In this document: piece after piece, positions 1 to 10,619 of the stretch
Layout of the letters: every line of letters starts with the position of its first letter
Numbering within the stretch: position 1 is the first letter of the stretch
Assembly: GCA_030410095.1 (NCBI GenBank)
Contig: JAUFRC010000001.1
Coordinates: 2,554,501-2,618,500, forward strand
From: Paracoccus cavernae
GTDB lineage: Bacteria; Pseudomonadota; Alphaproteobacteria; Rhodobacterales; Rhodobacteraceae
DNA: 64,000 nt
Direction of reading: 5' to 3'
Made by a program: the position numbers and the translations under genes
Notes under the pieces: generated by a model
The model's database searches: none
What the model saw: only the letters and a program-made list of their open reading frames with translations
Told to the model about the DNA's origin: nothing

Positions 1-1224
1 TTGCCGTCCCGATACCGCCAAGCGCGAATTGCCCGATGGTCACGGTGAAATCGCCCGCGCCGAAAATCAGCGTGATGCCGACCGTAAAGAGGTTGCGCGG
101 CTGCGAGAAATCGACCTTGTTCTCGACCCAGATCCGCGCCATCGCCGAGGCGATCAGCCCGAAGACCGAGACCGCCAGCCCCGCCAGAACCGGCGCCGGA
201 ATGGTTTGCAGCAGCGTCCCGAATTTCGGCGAAAGACCAAGCAGGATCGCGACACAGGCCGCAAAGACAAAGATCAGCGTCGAGTAAACGCGGGTCATCG
301 CCATGACGCCGATATTCTCGGCATAGGTCGTGATCCCCGTGCCGCCATTCGCGCCAGAAAGCATGGTGGCAAGCCCGTCTCCGACAAAGCCGCGCCCGAT
401 ATAGGGGTCCATGTCGCGACCGGTGATAGAGCCCAATGCCTTGATATGGCCAAGGTTTTCAGCGACGAGCACAATGGCCACCGGCGCGATCAGCGAGGTC
501 GCGGCCCAGGTGAATTCCGGCTTCACGAATTGCGGCAGGCCGAACCAGGCGGCATTGCTTACGGCGGCAAAGTCAATCCCCGGCACGATGCCGAGCCCGT
601 TGCCGAGCACCAGCACCAGCAGATAGCCGAAGGCAATCGCCACCAGCACAGCCACGCGCCGCGTTGCCCGCGGCCCGTAGGTCGAGATCAGCGCCATACA
701 GAGTACCGTCGCCAGCGCGATGAGCAGATGCGTCCAGGTGCCCTTGAGCTGGCCGACCGCGACCGGCGCAAGGTTCAGGCCGATCGCCACGCCGATCGCG
801 CCGGTGACGGCGGGCGGCATCAGTTTCTCGACCCAGCCGGTCCCCGCCGCCATGACGATGAGGCCGATCAGCGTATAAAGCGCACCGGCCGCGACGATCC
901 CGCCTAGCGCGAGCGCGATATTCGGGTTCGGCCCCGAACCGGCATAGCCCGTCGCCGCGATCACCACCGCGATGAAGGCAAAGGACGAGCCGAGATAGCT
1001 GGGAACGCGTCCTCCGGTCAGGACGAAGAACAGCAAAGTGCCGATCCCCGAAAGAAGACCGCGATATTGGGGTCGAAGCCCATCAATAGCGGCGCGAGAA
1101 TGGTCGAGCCGGACATGGCCAGCAAATGCTGGATGCCCATGGGCGCGGCCTCGGCCCAAGGCAGCCTCTCGTCGGGCAGCACGACCTCGTTGCGGGTCAG
1201 CCGCCAATTGGGGAAATATCCCAT
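1..1224 (-). CDS. Uracil/xanthine permease (NCS2 family), 3' end outside window
   Basis: Inner-membrane proton-coupled nucleobase importer. The N-terminus carries the family opening with 'GIQHLLAMSGSTILAPLLMG', followed by many hydrophobic segments. A later TTYAENIGVMAMTRVYS stretch matches the uracil-permease branch (UraA/RutG-like, TTYGENIGVMA) better than the xanthine branch, so uracil is the likelier substrate. The reading frame breaks once near 1053, where adding one T in a T run rejoins both halves. The gene runs off the left edge, so the C-terminus is unseen. It lies downstream of the T6SS island on the same strand but after a 140-base gap, and appears unrelated to it. Confidence 0.85.
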
Positions 1225-1364
1225 CCTAACCTCAGCCTTCTCTTGCGGTGATCACTGTCGGTCCAATGGCCACAAGAGTGCGACAAGAGAAAGCGGTTTT
1301 CACGCAAAGCCGCAGAATTCGCCTCTGCGTTGCATCAAGGACCTAGACCTTGGTGTGGGCTGTC

Positions 1365-1730
1365 TCAGGCGGCACCTGCCGCGCCGACGGCCTCGGCGCA
1401 GATCACCAGCTGCGCCACCGCGACGCCGATGACCAGCATCCAGATCAGCCCGAGCGTAAAGCGGCGCTCTTTGCCCGGCCCCGGCAAAAGCCAGGCCTCC
1501 GAGCGCCAGAGGTAGCCCGCGCCGACCGCCAGAACCGCGGGAAAGAGATATAGCCCCTCGACCCCCATTTCGATCTCGCGCTGGCGGCCCGGACGCGAAA
1601 AGCCGACCGGAAAATGCAGCCCCGCCGGCAGGGTCACGGCAAGATAGGTCGCATAGGCCGCCAGAGCCGCAGCCACAAGCCCGACGAAAACGGCCATGCG
1701 GCGGCGGGATCTGTGGTCGCGATCGGTCAT
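1365..1730 (-). CDS. Small three-helix membrane protein in the Rhs effector island
   Basis: 121 residues, intact, no family recognised. A short basic N-terminus (MTDRDHRSRRR) precedes a hydrophobic helix at about residues 12-34; two further helices lie near 56-75 and 90-113. It starts only 21 bases after the putative immunity gene and on the same strand, so it probably shares the vgrG-Rhs transcript. A second, membrane-located protective protein or an accessory of the effector is possible by position, but nothing in the sequence shows a function. Confidence 0.6.
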   Translation of the reverse strand: MTDRDHRSRRRMAVFVGLVAAALAAYATYLAVTLPAGLHFPVGFSRPGRQREIEMGVEGLYLFPAVLAVGAGYLWRSEAWLLPGPGKERRFTLGLIWMLVIGVAVAQLVICAEAVGAAGAA

Positions 1731-1751
1731 GCTTTCTCCTTGCGGCCCGCC

Positions 1752-2299
1752 TCAGCGGGAAAGTCGACGGCGCGCGGCTGCAACGAGATCGAAGCCGCCC
1801 AAAGCCTTGGGATCAAAAGCCACCATCCCTCCGTCCTCGCGCAAACCGCAGGGGTAAAAGCCCGCGCGATAGATCTGGAACAGATCCGCGAAGAATTTCG
1901 GAACCGCTTGGCCCAAAACGAAGCGGCTGATCGCGATGGAGTTGAGCTGGTCAATGATCTCGCCCGCGACCGTGTCCCAGAATTCGTAAAACTCGGTCTC
2001 GAGGGCCGCCCCCTCGAGACGCTCGATATCGCTGACCTGCCGCAAGGCGGCCTCGGCCGCGATTTTTCGCCGTCGCGGGCCGCGTCCGTGCTGAAATAGG
2101 ACGCTTTTGCAGCAGCATAGGCATCGAGCCAGATCGCGTATCCTGCGGGCAGATCCTGCTCGTTTTCCAAAATCATCGCGCGCTCGAGGTCGGTCACGAT
2201 TTCCGCATCCGCAGGCAAGGCTTCTGGATGGGCACCGGACAAAAGCAGGGGCGAGCCGAAGAAATGCACAGGTTCGAGAACAAAGTCGATCTCGGACAT
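1752..2299 (-). CDS. Putative immunity protein for the Rhs-AHH toxin
   Basis: About 182 residues once one A is restored in the A run (minus strand) at 2063-2067. The protein is acidic, lacks a signal peptide and membrane segments, and belongs to no family I recognise. Its ATG overlaps the stop codon of the Rhs gene by one base (TGATG), so translation is coupled to the toxin. A small acidic cytosolic protein encoded immediately after a polymorphic toxin C-terminus is the classic arrangement of a cognate immunity gene. Function is inferred from position only; no binding residues can be named. Confidence 0.6.
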
Positions 2300-5200
2300 C
2301 AGAATCCCGCCCCCTTCAAGATACCGTCCCACATATCGTATACGCGCTGCCCGCCGAGAGCGGTCGCCTCCTGCCTGCTCAGCCCGTAAAACCGTGCCGT
2401 AGCAGATCCGACCATATCCTTGTTGCGGATGGGTACACCAGCCATTTGGTTTGTGTAGAGCACCCTCTGGAGCCTTGCGATATCTGCAGCAATGTCGGCC
2501 TGCGGCCGGTTGAGGTCGATCCGGTCCAATGCGTCCTGAACGGCTCGCGAATAAGCGGGGTGGCTGCCTTGGTGACGCGACAGGGGGCTCACACCTCCTC
2601 GATTGTTTCTCAGGAAAATCCCGTTGGCCGCCGCGTTGATATCCAGACCGGCCGCCACGAGAGCGGGATGCATTTTATCCGGCTTGCTCGGATCCATGAA
2701 CTCGCCGGGAATGAGATGCTGCGCCTGATAGTGCGGCAGGTTCTGGTTGGGATCGTGCCCCTCGTTTCGCAACATGTTGCGCTTGAGGGTCTGCGAGCAA
2801 GGACGCAACCCCAGCGGATCGACCCAGCCATTGGGGTCGGCGACATAGGCTTGCGTTCGCATCCCGCCCAGCAGGCCGATCGGGTCTGGGGTCAGGTATT
2901 GTGTCGCCTCGGGGTCGTAATACCGCATGCAGTTGTAATGCAGCCCGCTTTCTTCATCGAGCCACTGACCCTGAAAACGGATCGGGCAATCGACCGGCGC
3001 CGTATCGTCATTGGCGGCGCGGCGCGGCAGCGTGATCGGCTCGACCTCGCCCCAGAGCGACAGCTCCTGACGATAGGCGACCGCCGTGCCGTCCTCGCAA
3101 AACAGCTCGCGCGGGGTGCCGATATGGTCGGTCACGACATAATGGAGCCCGTCGCCCGAGGCCCGCGCCAAGGGCCGGTACGAGCCCGGCTCGTAGATCC
3201 AATGCGCCGCCGCCGCCCAATCGGTCGAGCCGTCGGCGAGGATCGGGGCCTCGGCCACGATCTGGCTGCCTTCCCATTGATAGGCGCGCCCGCCGCCCTC
3301 GGGGATGGCATCCGCCGCGCCCTTGCCGCCCGCGATGAGCTTGAGCCGTTGGATCCGCCGCCCCAGAGCGTCGTAGACATAGCGCCAAACCGCACCATCG
3401 GGCGTCGTCAGCCGCACCAGACGGCTTTGCGCATCCCATTGCATCTGCCAGGTTTTCGGCCGGAAACCTTGTTCCTCGACACGCTTTTCGACGACGCGAC
3501 CGGCATCGTCATGGCGGTAAAAGACCAAGCCTCGACGTTTGATGCGTCCCGCCTTGCTCTCGACCTGCTCGCGTTTCTCGCCCGAGGCGATCTCGGTCAG
3601 GTTCTGGTTCGGATCATAGCCGAAGCGGCGCAGAACCGGCAGACTGTCGCCGCGCAGCGTCTTTTCGACGCCCACGACCTGCCCGCGACGGTCATAGTCG
3701 AAGCGGTTCTCGCCCAGAATCCGGTCATTGACCGAAACCGCGCGCGAAGCCTGATCCCATTGGTAGGTCCGGTGCATCATCGCGCCGTGACGCGTGACAT
3801 GTTCGTTGCTGCCGTCCGCCGTCAACGCGCCATAGCGGACCTCTTGCGGCAGCGCGGCCAGCGGACCCGCGATCTGCTCGACCAGCCGTCCGGCAATGTC
3901 GTGGCCCTGCGCAAGCATGAAGCCCGCGCCCGAGCTGCGCATGATCTCGAGCCCGCGCGGATCATAGGAAAACTCCAGCGGCGCATGATCGCCGATCTGC
4001 AGGCTCGCCATCATCCCCTCGAGGTTGAAGGCGGCGCGAAGCGGCATGACATCGCCCGTCCGCTCCAACGAGCCGAAGCCTTTGTCCGAGTAGCCGTGCT
4101 TGATCTCGCGGCCGTTGACCTTTTCCGAGACGAGGTTGCCCAGCTTGTCATAGGCCATTTCGATCAGGCTTTCGGCATCGCTGGCGCGCAGCATCCGGCC
4201 GACCGCGTCATAGGCGAAGCGTTGGCGCGAAATCTCGGCGCCGCGGGTATGGGTGATCTCCAGCGGCAGACCACGCTTGTCGCGTTGCAGATGCACGACC
4301 GTACCGTCGGGCTGGATACGTTTGGAGATCCGCCCCGCCGCGTCATATTCGAACCGCGTCACCAGCCCCGAGAAGTCGCGCTCGGCCGTGATCAGACCCA
4401 GCGCGTTGCGGGTGAATTCGTGACGCTCGCCCTTTTGGTTGACCAGCGCGACGATCCGGCATTCGCTGTCATGCTCGACCGAGACGCGGTGGCCTTCGGC
4501 GTCGGTCATGCCGAGGAACATGTCCAGCGCGCCGTAATGGTAAAGCTGGGTGGTGCCTTCGGCATCGGTCATGCTGGTGCGCAGACCTTCGCTGTCGTAG
4601 CGCGCACTCGCCACAGCGCCTTCCGGTCCCGTGACCTGCCGCATATTGCCGCGCGGATTGTCGGGGCCGCGCGTATAGTCCCAGCGCGTCTCCGCCCCGA
4701 CCTCGTCGGAAGAGCGCACCAGACGACCCTCGGCATCATGCTGCATATGCAGCTCGTAGCCCGCGACCGTCGTGATCATGCGCGGACGCTGCAGCATGTC
4801 GTAAGCATAGCGCTCCTGCCGCTCGCCGGGGTAATCCACCCGCAGGACCTGCCCGTTTTCGGCGCGGCGGTAGCGCACGAAGGCACCGTCTGGCAGCTCG
4901 ACCGTGACGAGATTGCCCTTGTTGTCATAGCGGAAGCCGGTCTTCGCGCCCGCGATATCGACATGGCTCTGGACGCGGCCCGAGAGGTAATAGCTCCAGC
5001 GTTCCGAATTGCCCTCGGCGTCGGTCATTTCGACGACATCGCCGTAAGCGTCATAAGCGGCCTTGCGGGTATGGCCCAGAGGATCGGTGCTCGACAGGAT
5101 GTTGAAGCTGCGGCCCCATTCGGTCAGCCACTCGCCGCCCGCCGCATCGGTCATGCGCCAGACGAGGCCCAGATCGTCCCAGTCATAGACCGTCACCGCG

Positions 5201-7091
5201 CCGCCGGAATCGGTGACGAAGGTGCGTTTGTTTTCAAGGTCGTAGTCAAGCTGACCGCCCATATGGCCCGAATCCGACCAGTTGCGGATCACGCGGCCAT
5301 GCGCGCCATATTCGTAATGCGAGCGCGTCAGGCGGCTGTCGGCCCAGCTGGTGATGCGCTCCTGTTCGTCATAGCTGTAGCGCAGGATGCCGGTCTGGGC
5401 CGAGTTGGCCTCGGAGAGCAGGCCCGCCGAAGTATAGCTCCAGACAAAGCCGCAATCGGTGCTTCCGGGCGCATTCAGAACGGCGCGGCGGATCAGCATG
5501 TTGCGGCTTTCGACCGAGAGGCTGAACCCGTCCGAGTGGCGGACCTCGTTCAACCCGTTCTCGTCATAGGTCAGCTTGATCGTATTGCCGTTGCGGTCCT
5601 CGATCCGCGTCAGCAGCACCCGCCCGCGCACATGATGGTCGAAGATGAAGAACAGCTGCTGGCGGCGGTCGTAAAGGAACATCGCCCCGCCCCGCACGCC
5701 GACCAGCCGCAGATGCGGGAAACGCAGGTTGAGGCTTTGCACTTCTTCATGCGGGGTGTGGAACGAGATCAGCACGCCCTCGGGGTCCTGATAAACGATC
5801 TCGTTGCCCTGAAGGCGAAGATGCTGTGCCCATGTTCCCGACCAGCCGCGCCCCTGAATTCCGTCGCAGCCCTGCCGGTAGCTGCGCTTGAGCACCAGCG
5901 GAATCGTCGCGGGAATGGCAATATCGGCGCGGGTCTCGACCACTTGGCCCGAAGCCACGTCGACGGGGTCGGTCGCGCAGGTCGCCGCGCCGTCGGGGCG
6001 GCCGTGCACATTGCTTGCGGGGGTCACGGGACGGGTCGAAGGCGTCGTCGTGCCTCCGCGCGTCGGGGTGAAGTCGCCATTCGGGCGCGGCGTCGGGCTG
6101 TTGTTGGGGCTGTGCCGGTTCTCGCCGGGGATCGGCAGGAAATCAGAAAGCGCGACCGCACTGCGCACGAGACGCTCGGTCCAGCCGCCGTCGATGTCCA
6201 TGCGGATCGCGCTGGTCTTGAGGTCGATCCCGATGGTTTCCTTGCCCGCGTTGATCTTGCCGTTGCAGGTCGAGCAATGCCCGACCCGTGCAATCGGCCA
6301 GCCGTTGGCGAAAACCGTCTCGGCGCCCTCGGCGACATGCTGCGGGCCGCCGTGCTGCTCGCATTCGACCAGATCGGTGACGCGCGCGACGGCAAGGCCC
6401 TCGAAAAAGACATCGGGCGAGCCCTGGACGATCTTGCCCTTGTTCTTGCCGTATTGTCCGGCGGCCGAGGCAAAGCCCGCGCCGATCCCTCCGACCACGC
6501 CGCCCGCGAAAGCCGCGCTGGCCGCAACCACGATGAAGGGCGTCGCCGCACCGGCGGTGAAAAAGATCAGCGCACCGACCCCGATGGCGGCGACCGCGCC
6601 CAGCGCCACTGCGCCCAGCGTCGCCCACATGCTGACATGGGCGATCGGGTCGTCGATCGTGGCGGGGTTTTCCGCATCGCCCATCTTGTTGTAGCCCATC
6701 GACTGCATGAAGTCCGAGCCCATCACCGCATCGCCCAGCCAGTTGCCGAGCTTGTCGCCGATCACGCCGCCCGCGTAACCGGCCGCGACCGCGACCGCGG
6801 CGGGCAGCGCCGCCGTCATTGCCGCGCCACCCGCCGCCGACAGCGTGCCGGTCGTGACCGCCCCGCCGTTCCGAGCGAGGTGAAGGCCGCACCCGCCGCA
6901 GGCAGCGCCACCGATCCTGCCATGACCACATTGCCGAAAGTATCGCCCTCGACATAATCGAGTGTCGCGTCCCAGCCCTGCTCGATCCCGTTGCGGCCGG
7001 TCTGGTCCGGCAGGGTCACAAGACCATCATCGCCGATCTGCGCGCTGGAAGCCGCAGCGCCGGTTTGCGCAGCCGAAGTCAGGCCTGTCAT
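2299..7091 (-). CDS. Rhs-family T6SS effector with PAAR region and C-terminal AHH nuclease toxin
   Basis: About 1,597 residues. The N-terminus has two Gly/Ala-rich hydrophobic stretches (about 55-95 and 135-200), typical of effectors loaded by EagR chaperones, then a PAAR-like segment (about 220-270, with GSPDVFFEG and HCSTCNGKI). A DUF6531/Rhs entry (DPVDVASGQVV) and a long array of YD repeats follow (about 360-1340), then the Rhs core end (NCMRYYDPEATQYLTPDPIG) closing with WVDPLGL. The last ~170 residues form the toxin: QAQHLIPGE and HQGSHPAYSRAVQ match the AHH nuclease family, with Gln in place of the first His of the AHH triad. One G is missing near 6862. It starts four bases after the chaperone gene and is coupled to the immunity gene. 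Confidence 0.9.
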
Positions 7092-7095
7092 GGGG

Positions 7096-7524
7096 TCAGC
7101 CTCGTCGTTGTTGCAGGTTCAGGGTCGAGATGATGCGGCGCACCTCTGTTTGCTGGTTCGCCGTCATCTCGCCGGGATGCGAGGCGGTCAGCACCAGCGC
7201 GCGGTTATCGGAAAGCTGCACCGTGGTGATGATCTGGTGCATCGGCCCGCTTTTGGCCTTCCAGCGGCATTCGATCTCGTAGGCGGCGCTGCGTCCGGCG
7301 GTCACCGGCTTGCGCCCGAGCAAGGTGAAATCGGTCAACGCCTCGGTGACCTGTGCGATCTGGTCCTCGACATATTCCGAAAACCCCATGCCCCACGGAA
7401 TCGCGTCGCGGGTCATGGTGATCGTCAGGCCCGGCTCCAGCGATCCCGAGCTGGACACGATATTGATCGTCTGGTCGATCCAGCTCTCGGGAAGATCGAG
7501 AGAGCCCTCGTTGAAGTGATACAT
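7096..7524 (-). CDS. EagR-type T6SS effector chaperone (DUF1795/DcrB fold)
   Basis: 142 residues, intact. The opening 'YHFNEGSLDLPESWIDQTIN' and the closing pattern around NRALVLTASHPGEM are characteristic of DUF1795 proteins. Those encoded between vgrG and a PAAR/Rhs gene act as chaperones that hold the effector's N-terminal transmembrane region soluble and help load it on VgrG. The gene lies two bases after the vgrG stop and four bases before the Rhs start, which fits that role exactly. It is cytosolic: there is no signal peptide. Confidence 0.85.
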   Translation of the reverse strand: MYHFNEGSLDLPESWIDQTINIVSSSGSLEPGLTITMTRDAIPWGMGFSEYVEDQIAQVTEALTDFTLLGRKPVTAGRSAAYEIECRWKAKSGPMHQIITTVQLSDNRALVLTASHPGEMTANQQTEVRRIISTLNLQQRRG

Positions 7525-7526
7525 GC

Positions 7527-9564
7527 TCAGCCGGCGTCCTTGTTGGTGTTGAGATGGATCGCACCGCTGATCTGGTCGAGAATCCCTCTGCCAAGGTCAC
7601 GCTGGTCGAGCCGCATTTGAGCGTGATCTGGCCGTCGATGATCTCGATCAGGGTGTTCTCGCCCACGGCAAGGGTCAGCCGCTGGCCCGCGGTGATCTGG
7701 GTCAGCTCTTTGGCATGGGTGATCACATTCACCTTGGCCTCGGTGCGATGGCTTTGCTTGGTGACCTGGGTGATGTCCTCGGTGGCATCCAGCGCGATGA
7801 TCTTTTTCGCGGTCATCGAGATATTGTCGTCGGCATTATAGGTGATGTGTCCCGGCCCTGCCGATCCGGCCACGGCAGAGGCATTGATCGTATTCGCGGT
7901 CGTACTGCGCGACAAAGCAACCTTCTCGCTCAGCTTGCCGCTGGCGATGGTCTTGGTCTCGTCGCCCAGCCCCACCGTGATCGAGCGGTTGCCGCGGTTG
8001 ATCTTGGTGTCCTCGTTATCCTCGATGACGCGGTTCATGTCCTTCTCGGCATGAAGGAAGATCTCCTCCTTGCCCGACGCATCCTCGAACATCAGCTCGT
8101 TGTTGCCGCCGCCGTTATGGGTCTTGGACTTGAAGCCGCTGCGGGTCTTGTTGGCGGGCAGACCGTAGATATTGGCATTCGAGGCATTGACGACGCAGCC
8201 TGTAACCAAGGGCTTGTCGGGATCGCCATCGACGAAATCGACGATCACCTCCATCCCGACGCGCGGGATCACGACCTGGCCGAGGCCCGCCCCGCCCATT
8301 GTTGGCTGACGCGGCAGCGCATTGAGATCGCTCCCTCGCGGTCCCAATGGAAGCGCACCAGAATGCGGCCGAATTCGTCGCAATCGATCTCGTCCTCGCC
8401 CACCACCATCGCGGTCTGCGGGCCCTGCACCACCGGCACCGGCGTGCGGCGCGGCGGCGCCAGCGGGGCGGAGGTCGGCATCAGCACATAGCTGCCGCTA
8501 AAGGAGTATCCGTCCGATTGCGTCTCGCCCGAGCCATAGGCTTCGGACACGAAACTATGCTGTGCAAACAGGCACAGCTGGCGGGCATCGCCGACATTCT
8601 CGATCCCGTTCGCGTCGAGATTGACCACCATCCCCGCGCCAAGCGAGATGCAATCCCCCGACGCGCGGTTGCGCCGGTCGCCTCCCTGAAACTGGTCGTT
8701 GCGGGTTCGCGCCAGTTTGCGGCCCTCGTCGCGGTCCAGATAGGTGCCGGGATACTCGTAGCTTTCGAGCTGCCCGAACGCATATTTCGACGCCGAGACC
8801 CTTTCGGCCATCATCTCGGCGCGCGGGGTCTTGAAGTTGTAATCGATCAGGCTGACTGCGCCGGTCTTCATTTTGCGCTCGGGCGCGAGATCCCAGAAAT
8901 GCTCTTCGTCGGGCTGGTGGTGGCCGTCGAGCGGCAGGAACTTGCGCGCACCTCCCGCAACCTCGCCATGGCTGGCATCGCTGTCCGTCAAAAGCAGCAT
9001 GTGGTTTCCGTCGGAATGGACGAAATGATAGGAAATCCCGAACCGCTCCATCAGGCGGCTGACAAAGGCGAAATCGCTTTCGCGGTACTGCACGGTATAT
9101 TCCAGCGTCGGGTAGTCGCCCGTGAGCTTGATATCGAGCGCGGGGCTGCCCGCATCGGCATAGGGTGCCAGGGTTTCCGCGATGATGCGGTCGACCGTCT
9201 TGTTGTGGAAGATTTTCTGGTTGAAGCGCTGGTCGGCCAACCACAGCCAGGGCTTCAGGGTCAGCACGAAACGATGCCCGCCCTCGCCCGCCCCGCCATA
9301 GCGCGTCCGCGCGACGATCCCGTCGAAATGGCGCGGCCCGTGGCGCGTGTCGATCGTCACCGTGGCATGGGTGCCGAGCAGCGCGTCGAAATCGACACCC
9401 GAGGTCGGCGCAAGCGCCTCGACCTCGTATTCGAACAGCGCATTCATATAGTCGCTGCCGAAAAACCTCAGCATAACCAGATCGTTCGGCCCGAGCACCG
9501 TGGTCAGGCGTCCCAAGCGACCCGCTTGCAGGAATGGCATGTTCATCGGCTTGCGCCCCCTCAT
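7527..9564 (-). CDS. vgrG: VgrG, type VI secretion spike protein
   Basis: About 679 residues, the usual length. It has the phage gp27-like N-terminal half (LGTHATVTIDTRHGPRHFDG, YRESDFAFVSRLMERFGISY), the gp5 OB-fold with the typical DEFGRILVRFHWDREG and WAG...GQVVIPRVGMEVIVDF motifs, and a C-terminal beta-helix region. The end is short and has no effector domain. Two single-G losses break the frame, near 8290 and at 7584-7586. ATG codons at 9564, 9546 and 9540 are possible starts; an AGGGGG precedes the second. It leads the island vgrG-eagR-rhs-immunity, with no other T6SS gene nearby, so it is an orphan VgrG that needs a secretion apparatus encoded elsewhere. Confidence 0.92.
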
Positions 9565-9585
9565 GACCTCTCGAATGCAAAACGT

Positions 9586-9614
9586 ACTTTATCAATCTAT
9601 TTGTACGATTTGAA
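9586..9614 (-). promoter_or_regulatory. Candidate promoter of the vgrG-Rhs operon
   Basis: On the minus strand TTCAAA (9609-9614) and TAAAGT (9586-9591) are 17 bases apart and about 22 bases upstream of the vgrG start. The stretch is unusually A+T-rich for this window. A CGTAC...GTACG inverted repeat (9583-9587 and 9603-9607) frames the -10 side and could be a regulator site. Sequence similarity only. Confidence 0.35.
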
Positions 9615-9690
9615 TGACGCATTTCTTGGGAAAAGGAAGTTTTTCAACAACTTCAACGTGCGGGATTTCCGCAACCGGACGGCACGGAAA

Positions 9691-9723
9691 AGAAAACCGC
9701 CGCAACCATCAGGCGCGGCGGTT
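9691..9723 (-). terminator. Intrinsic terminator after the DsbA-like gene
   Basis: A perfect 9-bp inverted repeat (AACCGCCGC at 9695-9703 and GCGGCGGTT at 9715-9723) with an 11-base loop. On the minus strand it is followed by TTTTCTTTT, the usual U-rich tract. It lies 60 bases past the stop of the DsbA-like gene and insulates it from the T6SS island. Confidence 0.75.
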
Positions 9724-9782
9724 CGTCTTTCTGCGGCTTTCACGGGACGCCGAACCGGCCCCCGCGTGCAAATTTCAGGCCC

Positions 9783-10426
9783 TTATCCCAAAGCCTTACG
9801 CCCGCGCGCAACCAGATCGCGCAGGTCTTTGGGGCTTTGCTTGCCGAACAGGCCTTCGTTGCCCGCGATGAAGGTCGGCGTGCCCATCAGCGCCATATGG
9901 TCGGCCAACTCGCCCGAGGTGCTCATATGCTGGAACACACGGTCCGATTCCATGTCGCGCCGCAGTTTCGCCATATCCAGCCCGACCGTTTCCGCCGCCG
10001 CCAGCACCGAAGCCTCTTCGGCGCGGCCCTTGATCGCCATCAGCGCGCTGTGCATCTGCCAGTATTTGCCCTGATCGAGCGAGGCGAGCGAGGCCTGCGC
10101 CGCAAAGATCGAGCCCTCGCCGAAGACCGCCCACTCGCGGAAGACGATGCGCAATTCCTTGTCCTCGAGGATCAGCCCGTGCACGTCGCGCACCATCAGG
10201 CGGCAATAGGGGCAGTTGTAGTCGAAGAATTCGGTCAAGGTGATATTGCCGTCGGGATTGCCCAGAACCGGCGCATTGGGATCACGCTCGAGCGCCTTGC
10301 GCAACTCTGCGGGCATGGGGTTGTCCTCTTGCGCGAGCGCCGGAAGGGCAAGGCCCGCGCCAGGACAATGCCGCCGGCAAGGGTGGCACGGCGGCTGAAC
10401 AGCGGCAGGGTCGGGGTGGTCGTCAT
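9783..10426 (-). CDS. Exported DsbA-family thiol:disulfide oxidoreductase
   Basis: About 214 residues. A signal peptide with twin Arg (SRRATLAGGIVLA) ends near LPALAQ, so export to the periplasm, possibly through Tat, is likely. The mature protein has the thioredoxin-fold active site DYNCPYC (CPYC), a helical insert, and the cis-Pro loop MGTPTFIAG. The CPYC site and overall pattern resemble the DsbA/ScsC/BdbD branch of alphaproteobacteria. One base is missing within the signal peptide near 10360. The start is fixed by a GAAAGGA site eight bases upstream. It is a single-gene unit between two terminators. Confidence 0.82.
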
Positions 10427-10502
10427 GGTTCGTCCTTTCAAATTCCGGTCGGGGCGGCGGGACCGGTAGGCCGCACACCCGAAGCGGGCCGCAGCGGGCC
10501 CA

Positions 10503-10534
10503 AAACCGCGCCCGAGGGGCGGGGACGCCTCGGG
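10503..10534 (-). terminator. Possible terminator of the ribose-type ABC operon
   Basis: Inverted repeat CCCGAGG (10511-10517) / CCTCGGG (10528-10534). On the minus strand the stem is followed by GCGCGGTTTTGGG, a short T tract. It sits 86 bases beyond the ribokinase stop. The stem is GC-rich but only seven base pairs. Confidence 0.4.
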
Positions 10535-10619
10535 GGCGGTGGCGTAAGCTGGGGCGGATATCTCATGCCCCGCAAGTCGCGCATCAAGCTTAACCCAGCC
10601 TTAAGCGCAACCGCGCCCT

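Noticed and set aside
2107..6957. 1,616-codon open frame on the plus strand
   Set aside because: It is antisense to the Rhs gene; it has Arg/Asp-rich low-complexity content and no domain, as expected for the reverse of a high-GC coding region.
8347..10074. 575-codon plus-strand open frame
   Set aside because: Antisense to vgrG and the DsbA-like gene and running through a terminator; no recognisable protein.
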